A DNA stretch of 64,000 bases from Homarus americanus (GCF_018991925.1 NW_024720773.1:3713758-3777757), one strand, 5' to 3'. Counted from the first letter of the stretch, positions 1 through 10,932 are shown. The notes: generated from the letters alone by a model not told the origin. Numbers and translations: made by a program.

Positions 1-997
1 GACTGTGGCTGTATCTAGTGTGTTGTGTCTGGACTGTGGCTGTATCTAGTGTGCTGTGTCTGGACTGCGGCTGTATCTAGTGTGTTGTGTCTGTACTGCG
101 GCTGTATCTAGTGTGTTGTGTGTGTGTGGACTGCGGCTGTATCTAGTGTGTTGTGTCTGGACTGCAGCTGCCTCTGGTGTGTTGTGTCTGGACTGCGGCT
201 GTATCTGGTGTGTTGTGTCTGGACTGCTGCTGTATCTAGTGTGTGTTGTGTCTGGACTGCGGTTGTGTCTGGTGTGTTGTGTCTGGACTGTGTGTATCTG
301 GTGTGTTGTGTCTGGACTGCGGCTGTATCTAGTGTGTTGTGTCTGTACTGCGGTTTGTATCTGGTGTGTTGTGTCTGTACTGCGGCTGTATCTAGTGTGT
401 GTGTCTGGACTGCAGGTGTATCTGCTGTGTTGTCTCTGACTTGCGGCTGTATCTAGTGTGTTGTGTGTCTGGACTGCGGCTGTATCTAGTGTGGTGTGTC
501 TGGACTGCGGCTGTATCTAGTGTGTTGTGTGGACTGCGGCTGTATCTAGTGTGTTGTGTCTGGACTGCGGCTGTATCTAGTGTGTTGTGTCTGGACTGTG
601 GCTGTATCTAGTGTGTTGTGTCTGGACTGCGGCTGTATCTAGTGTGTTGTGTCTGGACTGCGGCTGTATCTAGTGTGTTGTGTCTGGACTGTGGCTGTAT
701 CTAGTGTGTTGTGTCTGGACTGTGGCTGTATCTAGTGTGTTGTGTCTGGACTGTGGCTGTATCTAGTGTGTTGTGTCTGGACTGTGGCTGTATCTAGTGT
801 GTTATGTCTGGACTGCGGCTGTATCTAGTGTGTTGTGTCTGGACTGCGGCTGTATCTAGTGTGTTGTGTCTGGACTGTGGCTGTATCTAGTGTGTTGTGT
901 CTGGACTGTGGCTGTATCTAGTGTGCTGTGTCTGGACTGCGGCTGTATCTAGTGTGTTGTGTCTGTACTGCGGCTGTATCTAGTGTGTTGTGTCTGG
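1..997. repeat. 31-bp minisatellite, about 32 copies
   Basis: Tandem array of a 31-bp unit that contains GGACTGCGGCTGTATCTAG followed by a GT-rich segment (TGTGTTGTGTCT). Copies differ by single substitutions (GTGG/GCGG) and small indels such as shortened copies near 280-300 and 525. The array begins before base 1. Because 31 is not a multiple of 3, all frames are read in turn, and the Cys/Leu/Val-rich open frames here are repeat artefacts. The array ends abruptly at the GGGCCGGTAC sequence. Confidence 0.97.
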
Positions 998-1099
998 GCC
1001 GGTACTTTACCCCATTTGCTGCCTTTGACGAGTTTGGTGTACTGTACCAGCTGTTCTGCCTCTGAGCTGTTGTTGTCCCACCTAGTTTGTTAAATCTCA

Positions 1100-1290
1100 G
1101 TAGCAGCTAAAGAGTTAAGGAACATTTGGACAACAACAGGGAGGTAAAGAAATACTGGAGCAAAAGCTAAAGCGTTAAGGAACACATGAGCAGTAGGAGG
1201 ATGAATAAGGAACAGTTGGGCAGTAGCAGTAGAGTTAAGGAACACGTGGAAAGCAGTAGTAGGGTTAAGGAACTCTTGAGCAATAGCAGT
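1100..1290. repeat. 30-bp minisatellite, left block (degenerate)
   Basis: Five to six degenerate copies of a roughly 30-bp unit with the core GAGTTAAGGAACA and a GCAGTAGCAGTA segment. The same family resumes at about 2796, so this is the left part of one array that was split. Copies here are much more diverged than those in the right block. Confidence 0.8.
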
Positions 1291-1294
1291 ATGT

Positions 1295-1575
1295 TACATG
1301 TGGTTATATATTTACGTTCCATTCATATACTAAGATGTGTGCCGTATGTTCTTTTTATATCAGTCATCGTTGTAAGACGGGTTAAGTTTTCTGTGAAAGA
1401 TGATAAAAGATGCACAGTATGTCCTTTGATATTAGTTTATTTTTGTATTCAATGCGGATTATATTGGTTTAATGTAATTTATAATATTTTGTAATTATAT
1501 AATATTATGTACTTATACAAAGAAGTTCTGAGTTAATGTTCTGATTGTAAAAGATGTATTGTTTGTTTACGTTCG

Positions 1576-1637
<62 letters not shown>

Positions 1638-1651
1638 CATTATTATTATTA

Positions 1652-1724
<73 letters not shown>

Positions 1725-1765
1725 CATTATTATTATTATTATCATTATTATTATTATTATTATTA

Positions 1766-1805
<40 letters not shown>

Positions 1806-1831
1806 CATTATTATTATTATTATTATTATTA

Positions 1832-1862
<31 letters not shown>

Positions 1863-1868
1863 GTTTTA

Positions 1869-1902
<34 letters not shown>

Positions 1903-1945
1903 CAATATTATTATTATTATTATTATTATTATCATTATTATTATT

Positions 1946-2013
<68 letters not shown>

Positions 2014-2169
2014 CATTATTATTATTATTATCATTATTATTATTATTATTATTATTATTTATTATTATTATTATCATTATTATTATTATTATCATTATTA
2101 TTATTATTATCATTATTATTATTATTATCATTATTATTATTATTATTATTATCATTATTATTATTATTA

Positions 2170-2262
<93 letters not shown>

Positions 2263-2795
2263 CTTCGTCCCCCAGGCCCCGATGTGGGTCAGTGACCTGT
2301 GCCCGGGTGGGCTAATTCCCGTTAAAAAAAAAATATGTGAGATCAGGAAAGTAATTGTAATCTTGTTTCATCCATTGTATATCCTGCATTTTGTTATTAA
2401 TTTATTCACCAACATTTAGGATAAATACTAAGTGATAAGTCTGTGAATGGAGGACGAACTATATTGTGTGATTAAGATTGATAAATTAATTTACTAAATC
2501 AGTTGAGCCGTAAGTCTATGCAGTGTCAGTGGCTGTACTCTTTGTTTTATTGTAAATATAATAGTTTTTAATCATTATAAATTAGTATTTCTCAGTCATA
2601 ACCTAATTTGTATAAAGAATAGTTTTCCTTAGATGTTTTCTCACTGTGTTTGTATAAATGTCACCTTCAACTATCAGCCAGAGGTAGCAAGGAGGGTCTG
2701 TTAACCACATCCGTTATTTCAGAACATGAGTCTCATTAATGGGCCTAGGAGTTGGATCACTGCAGAAAGAGGAAGGTTATTCAGTCGTGGCCATG
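1295..2795. other. 1.5-kb insertion splitting the 30-bp minisatellite
   Basis: AT-rich, non-repeat-family DNA that lies exactly between two blocks of the same 30-bp minisatellite. It contains the long ATT tract and, just after it, a GC-rich segment (2263-2322) that ends in an A-rich run, which looks like a retroelement-type 3' segment. No coding motif was recognised. Whether it is one mobile element or several is unknown. I did not find convincing terminal repeats or a target duplication. Confidence 0.5.
1576..2261. repeat. (ATT)n microsatellite, about 690 bp
   Basis: Almost pure TTA/ATT trinucleotide tract with regularly spaced TCA interruptions (ATTATCATT) about every 15-40 bp, plus a few frame shifts near 1831, 1862 and 2060. 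The interruptions recur in similar local context, which suggests the tract grew by segmental duplication as well as by single-unit slippage. The poly-Tyr, poly-Leu, poly-Ile and poly-Asn frames are artefacts. Confidence 0.98.
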
Positions 2796-3150
2796 ACAAG
2801 TAGAGTTAAGGAACAGTTGAGTAGTAACAGTAAGGTTTAAGGAATGGTTGGGCAGTAGCAGTAGAGTTAAGGAACAGTTGGGCAGTAGCAGTAGAGTTAA
2901 GGAACAGTTGGGCAGTAGCAGTAGAGTTAAGAAACAGTTGGGCAGTAGCAGTATGGTTAAGGATCAGTTGGGCAGTAGCAGTAGAGTTAAGGAACATTGG
3001 TGCTGTAACAGTAGGGCTAAGGAACAGTTGGACAGTAGCAGTGGGGTTAAGAAACAGTTGGGCAGAGTAGTAGGGTTAAGGAACAGTTGGGCACTAGCGT
3101 TAGAGTAGCAGCAGCAGCAGTAGGATTAAGGAACAAGCGAACATCAGCAG
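2796..3150. repeat. 30-bp minisatellite, right block
   Basis: About 11-12 copies of a 30-bp unit (core GAGTTAAGGAACAGTTGGGC, then AGTAGCAGTA). The central copies (2850-2990) are nearly identical and the edges are degenerate. It is the same family as the block at 1100-1290. The unit is divisible by three, so an open frame passes through it, but codon content simply mirrors the repeat. Confidence 0.92.
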
Positions 3151-3183
3151 GAGTAATAAGAAACACGTGGGCGAGTGAGCAAG

Positions 3184-3188
<5 letters not shown>

Positions 3189-3244
<56 letters not shown>
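3189..3244. repeat. (GA)n microsatellite
   Basis: Uninterrupted AG dinucleotide run of about 56 bp immediately downstream of the 30-bp minisatellite. The following 3245-3800 stretch is unique-looking sequence in which I recognise no gene. Confidence 0.97.
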
Positions 3245-3247
<3 letters not shown>

Positions 3248-3805
3248 CCAGCAGCAGCCTGATCACAGTAATCAAATGAGGGCGGCGGAGGGTCACTTGT
3301 CGCCAGGAGCCGCCTGTTTGTCCTCTCTCATACACGTTAAGCGGTTTTCTCTGGTTAGTTGTCATGAAGATCTTATATGCTAGGAATTTCTAAAACTGTG
3401 CCATCTGTCTTATCTTCTTTATAACTGTTAAGTGTAAGAGTAACTCCATATATCAGACAGTGTTAAAGAAAAGATAATCTAAAACTATCAACCTCATCAA
3501 CTACCAGGCCGTTAAGTAAGTGTCAAACGATCCATCTCTATGAGTTTGGTCAGCCTTTAAATGAAATCTAATCCACTGTCTGCTCGCTTACCAACTCGTC
3601 GCAACATACATTATTCCTTGTCATGCTAACTCCTAATGTGTTTAAGTTCCCTTTAGTCAAACCTCTTCATCATTTCCCTCCTTCATTTTTTGCAAAGGTC
3701 AGTTTGTGTTCACCTCTTAAGTTTGTCCTTCTTACAGCCTATACCTTTCATCTTTTAAGTAAGCACACACATTTTCCTTCACCTTAATGATATTTTTAGG
3801 CATTA

Positions 3806-4009
3806 CTGCTTCTACTACGACTAATACTATGTTATCTTACTACTTCTACTACGACTAATACTATGTTATCTTACTACTTCTACTACGACTAATACTATGT
3901 TATCTTACTACTTCTACTACGACTAATACTATGTTATCTTACTACTTCTACTACGACTAATACTATGTTATCTTACTACTTCTACTACGACTAATACTAT
4001 GTTATCTTA
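3806..4009. repeat. 34-bp tandem repeat, 6 near-perfect copies
   Basis: Six consecutive 34-bp units (TGCT or TACT, then TCTACTACGACTAATACT, then ATGTTATCTTAC). The copies are identical apart from the first and last few bases of the array. 6 x 34 = 204 bp matches the observed span exactly. The surrounding DNA (4010-4310) is rich in diverged ACTAATACTA and TACTACTAC words, so the array looks like a recent amplification of a locally biased sequence. Confidence 0.95.
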
Positions 4010-5240
4010 GTACAAATATTATTACCACCACTTTTTTATTTTCATTTATATTCTTATTGTTAGTCCACTACGTACAACCATTACCTAGTATTTTTTGTAT
4101 TATTCCTTACTACTTCTAATAGGTTACTAATAATACTTTAACTACTCACATAATCACTAATACCACTCTGATTGTACTCTTACTATCGTGGCACCTAATA
4201 TTACTATAAGTGTTACTATTTTCCCTCTGTTAATATTTTAGTATTACTACTATTAATTCTGTAGTGTTACTGTTGTTCCCGCTACATCCACACTACTACT
4301 ACTACTACTTCTGCACATTACATCTTCAGCATCAAGATAAACCATTTTTTTTATCAGTGTAAAGTTTCCATTCACACACGCATAATTTTCATGAGCACAC
4401 TCTTATCCGCGTGTAACCTTTCGCTAACTAACTAGTCCTGAATCTCGTCCAAGTTTGTAAATCCAATTAGCGTCAAAATAATCTGTAGAGAAGAGAGCAG
4501 CTAACAAGAAGCCGTGATTGCCTGAGATTTGTTCCTCTCTGTAGCACCTGATAAAGTTAATTGGCTCTGGTACTTGGTCTGTGGTGGTTGTACAGTGGTG
4601 AGGAGGTCTGCCTAGGTCACCACCACCTAATTACCTAACGATAACTCATGTATTTTGGGAGTTATTATACCGAAAAGTTTAAATAAATAGAGAATATTAA
4701 ATTTCCATAAGTCCTCGGGATACATCGACCTCGGGAGAAATACATAAATATGTCCCAAAAGTTTCAAATTAGTTTCATTCCAGTTAAAATTTCCCGACCT
4801 TCCCAGACCTAGCTGACGGCGACACGAGCTTTAGTATGCAAATGACGGAACCTGCAGCGGCGGTTAGGAAGATGTCAGCTAGATAATAATGACGGAACAC
4901 GATACATGATGTAGGTGAGGGAGGTGGATAATGAGCAGTGGCGTGTCATCATGGTGTGAGAGGAGCACGACTGTTGAGGACGATTACATGTCACTAAGAT
5001 GGTTCCCACATGGACGATTATAGCTAAAAATCGCCCATACATCACAAATTCTATTAGAAAAAAATATAGTGTTTATTACTGGAATATAATATGAATTATA
5101 TTAGGAATAACAAGATATGTACAACATAAATTATATTTAGAATGTTTTCTTATAACATTGTTGATCTAACTAAATTACCTCAGTATTTCCACCTTTTTTG
5201 TCGTGACGCCATTATGAGGTCACCTGACCTAATTGGATAT
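4010..5240. other. AT-rich DNA with no recognised gene
   Basis: Low-complexity ACT-rich sequence to about 4320, then unique-looking AT-rich DNA. No open frame of note, no protein motif and no RNA gene was recognised. It ends where the BEL/Pao LTR begins. Confidence 0.6.
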
Positions 5241-5440
5241 TGTTACCGCAAGCAATAATGAGTAGGAATGCTCTCAAACAAATATTATGTTAGGTTTTAT
5301 TGGACGTGTCTGCCCATGTTTAGAGTATCGAGTTAGTGAAGATATAGAGACAGGGAGAAGGATGGTGTTTGTGTGGTAGTGGGGAGGACTTGTTTGGGTA
5401 TAAAACACCTGACACAGCGAAATACGTCAGCCCAGACAGG
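5241..5440 (+). repeat. 5' LTR of the BEL/Pao element (3' limit uncertain)
   Basis: Starts TGTTACCGCAAGCAATAATG and aligns with the start of the 3' LTR at 10613 over about 75-100 bp. The 3' copy has about 20 extra bases after the shared TATTATGT segment. The right boundary is not certain because the 3' LTR is truncated and no clear primer-binding site was identified. Confidence 0.75.
5399..5406 (+). promoter_or_regulatory. TATA box in the 5' LTR
   Basis: TATAAAAC lies about 160 bp inside the LTR, in the position expected for the U3 promoter of an LTR retrotransposon. Transcription would start roughly 25-30 bp downstream. The inference rests on position and sequence only. Confidence 0.5.
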
Positions 5441-5814
5441 GTCTGTGACGAGTGGCACTCACACTACAGCTCTTCCCATTTGATGTGAGACCTTTAACAC
5501 GTCTGACTGTAATCGCCTTTAGAGCAATTACCGTCAAACGTGAGGGTCTACAGCGTTGGGCAACGGACGAACGCAGGGTCCACAGTGTAGCAGAGAGAGG
5601 AGAGCGTGCGGCTCTCACCACCCACACAGGAGGCAGGCTGCAGGAGACATGTGCATCTGTGCATGTGTATACCCAAGTGACGATTAGTGCAATGCAACGC
5701 CCGTATACATGTACTTCTCACAGCGCTAACTCTCTAAGCCTTATTAGCAAAGTGTAAAGAAAATAATTTTGTCCGAGATAGCTCAATCCCTTTCTGTGTA
5801 TTGCATATGAGAGT

Positions 5815-6995
5815 GGAAAACAAATGTCATTACTGTTGTCTGATGTGAGTGGAAGTGCTATTGTTGTGACTCAACCTGACGGTAATATAATTGAGAAAGG
5901 AGTTAGAATTAACAACTGGGCATCCACTCTACAAACTGAATTAGTTGCCATACTCACAGCTATTAAATTCATTGAAACCACTGTCACTGACAGTCTCATC
6001 ATCACTGACTCTCTATCCTCACTACTTGCCCTTGACACCCTCGACTCAGGTTGTCACGCTCTTGTTTCTGAAGCCAGACACAAATATGCATACCGTGTTG
6101 ACCGGGGTGTCAAGGTCAAACTGTTGTGGATCCCCTCTCACATAGGCCTCATAAAACATGACAGAGTTGATGCCCTCGCCAAACTCGAGTCTAACAAAGA
6201 CACCGTTAAATACAATTTGGGTCTATCAAAAAGAACCCTTAAAACTGTAATTAGGAAAGAACTTATTGATGAGTTTGACGCAAGTAGACTTGCGCAAACA
6301 GGCACTAGTCGATCCATAGTTTACCATGATGAGGTGTATCAAGTGAAACATGTATATGGAGGAAGTTACAAGATCACTAGATTACAAGATGTTGCAACCG
6401 CTAGATTAAGGTTAGGATATAAGTACCTCTGGCAGTATGTTCCTCAAGCAGGTGTAAGCAAGACTAAATGTAAAGTGTGTGGCTAGACATATGGCCACAC
6501 ACTTGAACACTACGTCCTCGACTGTGTGACGATAGAACCTTTTAGGGACAGGTCCAAGCACACTGTGTGTGAAATGGCACAACATTTCATCTCTAATGGC
6601 AAGATAGCCGACATATTAAGATTGTATCCACTTTTTTGCACTTAGTAACTACATCAGTTCTCATGTACAGAACCAAATACACAATGTGCTTGAATACTTC
6701 TCACGTAAATGTGAATAACAAAGTGTGAGGTCAGACATACTGCCTCACACGCCTGTACTCACGCATTTGTGAATAAATTACCCTTTATGTATAGAACTAA
6801 ACAAATAATGTAATTGAAATACTGTGTAAAATTCAGTGCCATAATAACCTGACAACGGGGTTTAATTATTATGACCCGTTGTAAACTCTACTCTGTAATC
6901 CTTTTGCGCTACCGCTCACAGGATGAGTGTGGGGTGCACAATAAAGTAGCCGCTGTAAGCGGCAAAATAAAAAACAAATCAATCATGGGTGCACT
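5815..6995 (+). mobile_element. RNase-H LINE, 3' fragment, copy 1 (nested in BEL/Pao)
   Basis: 5'-truncated non-LTR retrotransposon: the end of the RNase H domain, a cysteine/histidine knuckle, a 3' UTR and a tail GGTGCACAATAAAGTAGC ending in A-rich AAAATAAAAAAC. The same 3' end recurs at 12580-12630 and 38830-38890, which defines the family and its terminus. It sits between the BEL/Pao 5' LTR and pol, in place of gag, so it was probably inserted there. RNase H plus a terminal knuckle points to the I/Jockey-type superclade, but the exact clade was not established. Confidence 0.85.
5824..6650 (+). pseudogene. LINE RNase H domain and zinc knuckle, truncated
   Basis: A 220-codon open frame (5824-6486) followed, after one in-frame TAG, by the rest of the knuckle. 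RNase H features visible: NNWASTLQTELVAIL (the catalytic Glu of helix A), LIITDSLSSLLAL (second catalytic Asp) and WIPSHIG...HDRVDALAKL (the final SH and D signature). The first catalytic Asp (TDGS in copy 2) is lost by 5' truncation. The C-terminal CKVCG-stop-TYGHTLEHYVLDC is a CCHC-type knuckle interrupted by the stop. In the living element this enzyme would degrade RNA in RNA/DNA hybrids during retrotransposition. This copy cannot be functional. Confidence 0.88.
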
Positions 6996-7035
6996 TGCAA
7001 GAAATTATACATTAGTCAGCAGAAGTAGACCTAGA

Positions 7036-7380
7036 GGTGGCGGGCGCAGGCCTTAAACGAGGCAGGGACATTCTGATGCCAACAGTATTCATTATACAAA
7101 ATTTCCCTACAACACTGCGCAACTCCGTGGTGACAGCAAGTGATATTTCAAAGTGGACCCATCTACGAGGTGTGGAGTTCCCAGAACCACGGAGCAACAG
7201 CATAGAACGTCTGATAAGACAATATGTGCCTTGAAACCTTTGGAGGTCAGAGCAGGAAGGGACGGAATGCCATTTGTAGTAAGAAAGAGACTGGGTTGGA
7301 CAGTGAATGGACCGGTTGGGCACCAAAGCGTAAAAGGGATCTTCATATTGCCTGATGACCGAAACTGCAGTGAGTCTTGA
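7036..7380 (+). pseudogene. BEL/Pao pol, protease-region relic
   Basis: Translation gives a segment containing NSVVTASDISKWTHLRGVEF followed, after a frame shift, by PLEVRAGRDGMPFVVRKRLG and WTVNGPVGHQSVKG. This order (SDI..W.HL, then a Leu-Gly-Trp-x-Val-x-Gly-Pro motif) is characteristic of the aspartic-protease to RT junction in BEL/Pao Pol proteins. Two frames are needed to read it. The catalytic protease motif itself is not visible, so the N-terminal part of pol is missing. Confidence 0.75.
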
Positions 7381-7389
7381 AACCCGTCT

Positions 7390-8200
7390 TCAAAGACAAG
7401 TTAAACTTTTTTAGATGCTTGACAATGGGGATTTGGGAGCCATGCAGTCAGCAGCTTATTCACTTGAGGAAAAAAAGAGTGTTGGGGCTATGGTCAGAGA
7501 TTGGCATCAAAACTAATGGTCATTACCAATTTCCCATACAGTTCCATGATGAGAACACGGAACTCCCAAACAACAAGGCCATGGCGGAGTGTCGACTGGA
7601 AGGGCTTAAAAGGAAACTGTCCAAGGATGCATTAATATCGAGAAGGATATGTGGGGGAAATAAATAAACTGCTCTCTGAAGGATATGCTGAATCGGTGCC
7701 TACGCTCCAGCTGAGTCAGATACTGGACTGGTTTGGTATCTGCCTCATCACCCGGTGTTGAGCCCAAATAAGCCAAACAAAGTAAGCATAGTCTTTGACT
7801 GTGCGGCCAAACACGAAGGGACATCGTTGAACAGCCAGGTATTACAAGGTCCAGACTTCAACAACAAATTACTTGGAGTTTTGTTTAGATTTCGCCAAGG
7901 GACCTCAGCCATCATGGCAAATGTGGAGACTAAGTACCATCAAATCCAAGTCGCACTTGAACATCGAAATGTCTTAAGATTCCTCTAGTGGAAAAATGGG
8001 GACCTGAGTAGAGAGACACCAACTTACAGGATGAAGTTGCATATCATTGGTGGTGTGTGGAGCCCTTCATGTGTGCCTACGCACCTTGGCGCACATTTCT
8101 CGACCACAGATCCGAGTTTCCCAAAATGGTGGTGCAAGTGGAAGTCAACTTCTACTTGGATGACATACTCATGTCACTCATGTCAATATTAGCATGTCAG
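7390..8200 (+). pseudogene. BEL/Pao pol, pre-RT and reverse transcriptase relic
   Basis: Contains NGHYQFPIQFHDE..LPNNKAMAECRLEGLKRKL (the pre-RT region of Pao elements) and then VFDCAAKHEGTSLNSQVLQG and FRQGTSAIMANVETKYHQIQVALEHRNVLRFLW, which correspond to RT motifs around the first catalytic Asp. Here the expected D of the A-D-I block is replaced by Asn (MANVE), so a key residue is lost. A weak relic of the YLDD catalytic box (FYLDDILMS) is seen at about 8150-8175. Several stops and shifts separate these blocks. RT copies element RNA into DNA; this one is dead. Confidence 0.8.
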
Positions 8201-8379
8201 CTTTAAAGACTGCTGATGCGCGGATGGTTTTGGCTAACTAAGTGGGCCAGTCATCACAAAGGAGTGTTGCCTACCATCCCACTTGAGGAAAGGCAAAATG
8301 GCCTGAAGGAAGTTGATCTGAGGCAAGACACGTTGCCAATGGAGTGAGCCCTGGGAGTTAGGTGGCTCCTGAAAGGTGA

Positions 8380-9090
8380 TCAGCTTGCCGTCAAAGTGCG
8401 AATACGTTCAAAACCAGATACCAGGAGAGGATTACTAAGCCTTGTCAGTTCCAATTACGATCTACTGGGGTTTGTGGCTCCATTCATTGTCTGGGGTAAA
8501 ATATTATTTCAAGGTGAATACAGACGTCGACAAGAATGGGATGAAATTTATCAGCTAGCAACCACACAGCCTGGAGAATCTGGCTAGGAGAACTGGGCCA
8601 CCTAGGGATATTTACTGTACCCAGATGCCTGAAAACAGAAGGTGCTAAAGAAATCATCTCAGTCCAGTTGCACACATTCTGCGAAGCATCACAGGTTGCC
8701 TAGTGTGCGGTGACTGACTTACTTGAGACTGGGAGACACTGACGGAAATATCCAGTGCTCTTTCATGTATGGACGGGCTAGGCTGGCCCCACTCAAGCAA
8801 CTGACAATACCAAGGTGACCTGGTTGCAGGATCTTGGTGGATACGAGGTCCTGAGTTTCTATTGAAGGAAGAAGACCAGTGGCCAAAAGAAAGGAATTAC
8901 CAGTAGCTCTGAACGACTTACTGGAGGTGAAAGGAGAAGCACACCAGAAATCTGTAGTTACTCTGGCAGTGAGTGAGCAGTCAAAACGGGCCCTCGCCAA
9001 ACTGTGGCTCAGGTACTCATCATGGTACTGCTTGGTGAAAGGGGTGGCGTTGATTAAAAGGTTCATTCAGTGACTCGGAACAAGCTCAAG
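8380..9090 (+). pseudogene. BEL/Pao pol, RT connection/RNase H relic
   Basis: Frame 8396-8587 reads TRRGLLSLVSSNYDLLGFVA followed by PFIVWGKILFQ, the conserved block after RT in Pao elements. Further on are CSFMYGRARLAPLKQLTIPR (about 8757-8815) and LPVALNDLLEVKGEAHQKSV (about 8899-8960), which fit the region between RNase H and integrase. All three are in different frames. No catalytic residues can be assigned. Confidence 0.65.
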
Positions 9091-9439
9091 GACCGGAGAC
9101 CTGCACCTCAAGTTGAAGGGGCTAAGAGCTGAGGAATTACAGTCGGTTGAAGAGACAATTGTAAGCTTATTGCAGAACAAAAATTTTAGAGAAAAGAATC
9201 CAAGCTTTCATAAAGGGTTAGTTGCCCAAGGACAGTAAGTTATATAAACTGGAACCATACTTGGACGAGCGAACACTACTGAGGTCAGGAGGAAGAATTA
9301 ACAGAACCCTTTTTGGGTGAAGATGTGAGGAGCCAATCTTGCTACCTAGAGACCACCACGTTACCGAAAGCACGAGAGCACACGGTGGCATGTGTGAGGC
9401 AAAGGTATTGGATCCCCAGGGCAGACGCTAGCTTGATAG

Positions 9440-10460
9440 AATCATACGACGCTGTGTAGTGTGCCGACGAAACAACTGGAGAAGTACGCTTCAAAGACAA
9501 GCTGACTTGCCAATAGATCGTGTCGCACCTGAAAAAGCACCATTTGCTTACATCGGAACGGACTGTTTTGATCCTTTCATAATCAAGGTAGGGAGGAAAC
9601 AGGTCAAGCGATGGGGATGTCTGTTTACGTGTCTGACTAATTGGGCTCTTCACCTAGAGGTCCTGGCCTCATTGAAAGCAGATGCCCTCCTCAAAACGCA
9701 CAGTTACTCCAGAGCGTATGAGGTCGGATAACGGGACAAACATGGTTCGGGCAGCCAAATGACTTAAACTGGCAGTGAAAAGTTGGCAGCAAGATGACAG
9801 ACTCAGAGGTGCCTTACTGAAAGCAGACATCAAGTGGGTCTTCAATCCACCAGCTGCTCCTTACATGGGGAAGTATAGGAAAGACAGATTCGCACAGTGA
9901 AGAAAGTCTTGCAGGGAATTGTGGGCTCACAAGTTTTAGACAATGAATGTCTGCAAATATTGTTCTGCGAAGTGGAGGCCTTAGTTAACGAAAGGCCACA
10001 CACCCCGGTGCCAAATACTCCAAATGAACCGAAGGCTTTCACACCTGCCGATCTGTTGCACCTTAGCCGAGAGGGCAATCTCCCTTTAGGGAGACGGTCA
10101 ATAGGCGAATCATATCAAAGAAGGTAGAAGCATGTCCAACACCATGCAGATCAATTTTGGAAGTGCTGGCTGAAGGAATACCTTCCTCAATTCTGAACCC
10201 AATAAGGGCATTTCTGACCATGGCGCGACTTCCGTCCTGGTGACCTAATCATTATAGCAGAAGCAAAGAGTCCACGAAACCAATGGCACCTTGGCCGAGT
10301 GATGGAAGTCAAGGTTGGCGAGGATGGACTTGTACGACAATTAGTGGTCAAGACAGCAACGTCCACGATGCTGCGACCTGTAACTAAATTATGCTTGTTG
10401 GAGGGAGTAATGGAAGGGGTGACGAGGTCAGCCAAGAAAATGACTTGAGTATCCACACAC
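9440..10460 (+). pseudogene. BEL/Pao integrase relic
   Basis: Translation shows CVVCRRNN (end of the zinc-binding region), LPIDRVAPEKAPFAYIGTDC then FDPFIIKVGRKQVKRWG (integrase core, with the first catalytic Asp in GTDC), CLFTCLTNWALHLEVLASLK, RSDNGTNMVRAAK (second Asp), then VLQGIVGSQVLDNECL and VEALVNERPHTPVPNTPNEP, and finally WHLGRVMEVKVGEDGLVRQL in the C-terminal domain typical of BEL/Pao elements. Frame shifts and stops occur near 9735, 9780, 9895 and 10125. The family integrates cDNA into the genome; this copy is inactive. Confidence 0.85.
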
Positions 10461-10604
10461 GATGGCAGTGAGGTCCGAACGTTAAAGGACCGAGATGTCC
10501 TAAGGAGCTGACAAGTACCACCAGCCTGAGGGCAGCATAGTCACAAGGACGTGACAAAGTTAAATATCAACGGCCTGATCTGGTTTTGAGCGTGAACGCT
10601 CAAC

Positions 10605-10612
10605 GGAAGGGG
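10605..10612 (+). other. Polypurine tract of the BEL/Pao element
   Basis: GGAAGGGG immediately precedes the TGTTACC start of the 3' LTR. That is the expected location for the plus-strand primer of reverse transcription. Confidence 0.7.
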
Positions 10613-10737
10613 TGTTACCCCAAGCAGTAATGAGTAGGATGGCCCTCAAACAAGTATTATGTAAAGTTGTAAGTCATGTCATGTTTTATTGGGCGTGCCT
10701 GCCCGGTGTCTTAGGCGTGTATGGTAACTCCACCATT
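10613..10737 (+). repeat. 3' LTR of the BEL/Pao element, truncated
   Basis: Starts TGTTACCCCAAGCAGTAATG and matches the 5' LTR with substitutions and one insertion of about 20 bp. The similarity stops close to the start of the 40-bp minisatellite, so the remainder was lost or displaced. Confidence 0.75.
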
Positions 10738-10932
10738 AACCACCACACCAGTCATTCCCACCAACCATCAACCACCACACAACCACACCAGTCATTCCCA
10801 CCAACCATCAACCACCACACAACCACACCAGTCATTCCCACCAACCATCAACCACCACACAACCACACCAGTCATTCCCACCAATCATCAACCACCACAC
10901 AACCACACCAGTCATTCCCACCAATCATCAAC
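10731..10932. repeat. 40-bp minisatellite, 5 copies
   Basis: Units of exactly 40 bp with the core AACCACACCAGTCATTCCCA followed by CCAACCATCAACCACCACAC. Five nearly identical copies. The final two carry the CCAATCATCA variant. It abuts the truncated BEL/Pao 3' LTR, and a related 32-bp unit occurs at 12648. Downstream, 10933-11190 is unique-looking sequence without a recognised gene. Confidence 0.95.

Larger units (their letters stand above)
5241..10737 (+). mobile_element. Decayed BEL/Pao LTR retrotransposon
   Basis: A BEL/Pao-type element on the plus strand. Both LTRs start with TGTTACC and share about 75 bp of alignable sequence (5241 and 10613). The 3' LTR is preceded by a purine tract, GGAAGGGG. 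Between them, in order, are relics of the aspartic protease region (from 7036), pre-RT and reverse transcriptase (7400-8020), RNase H/linker (8380-9090), integrase core (9450-9790) and the Pao-type integrase C-terminal domain (to 10450). Frames are broken by many stops and shifts, so no polyprotein can be made. The gag region is missing; a LINE fragment (5815-6995) occupies that position. The 3' LTR is cut short by a 40-bp minisatellite. Confidence 0.85.

Noticed and set aside
1554..2419. Poly-Tyr, poly-Leu, poly-Ile and poly-Asn frames
   Set aside because: Translation of the ATT microsatellite.
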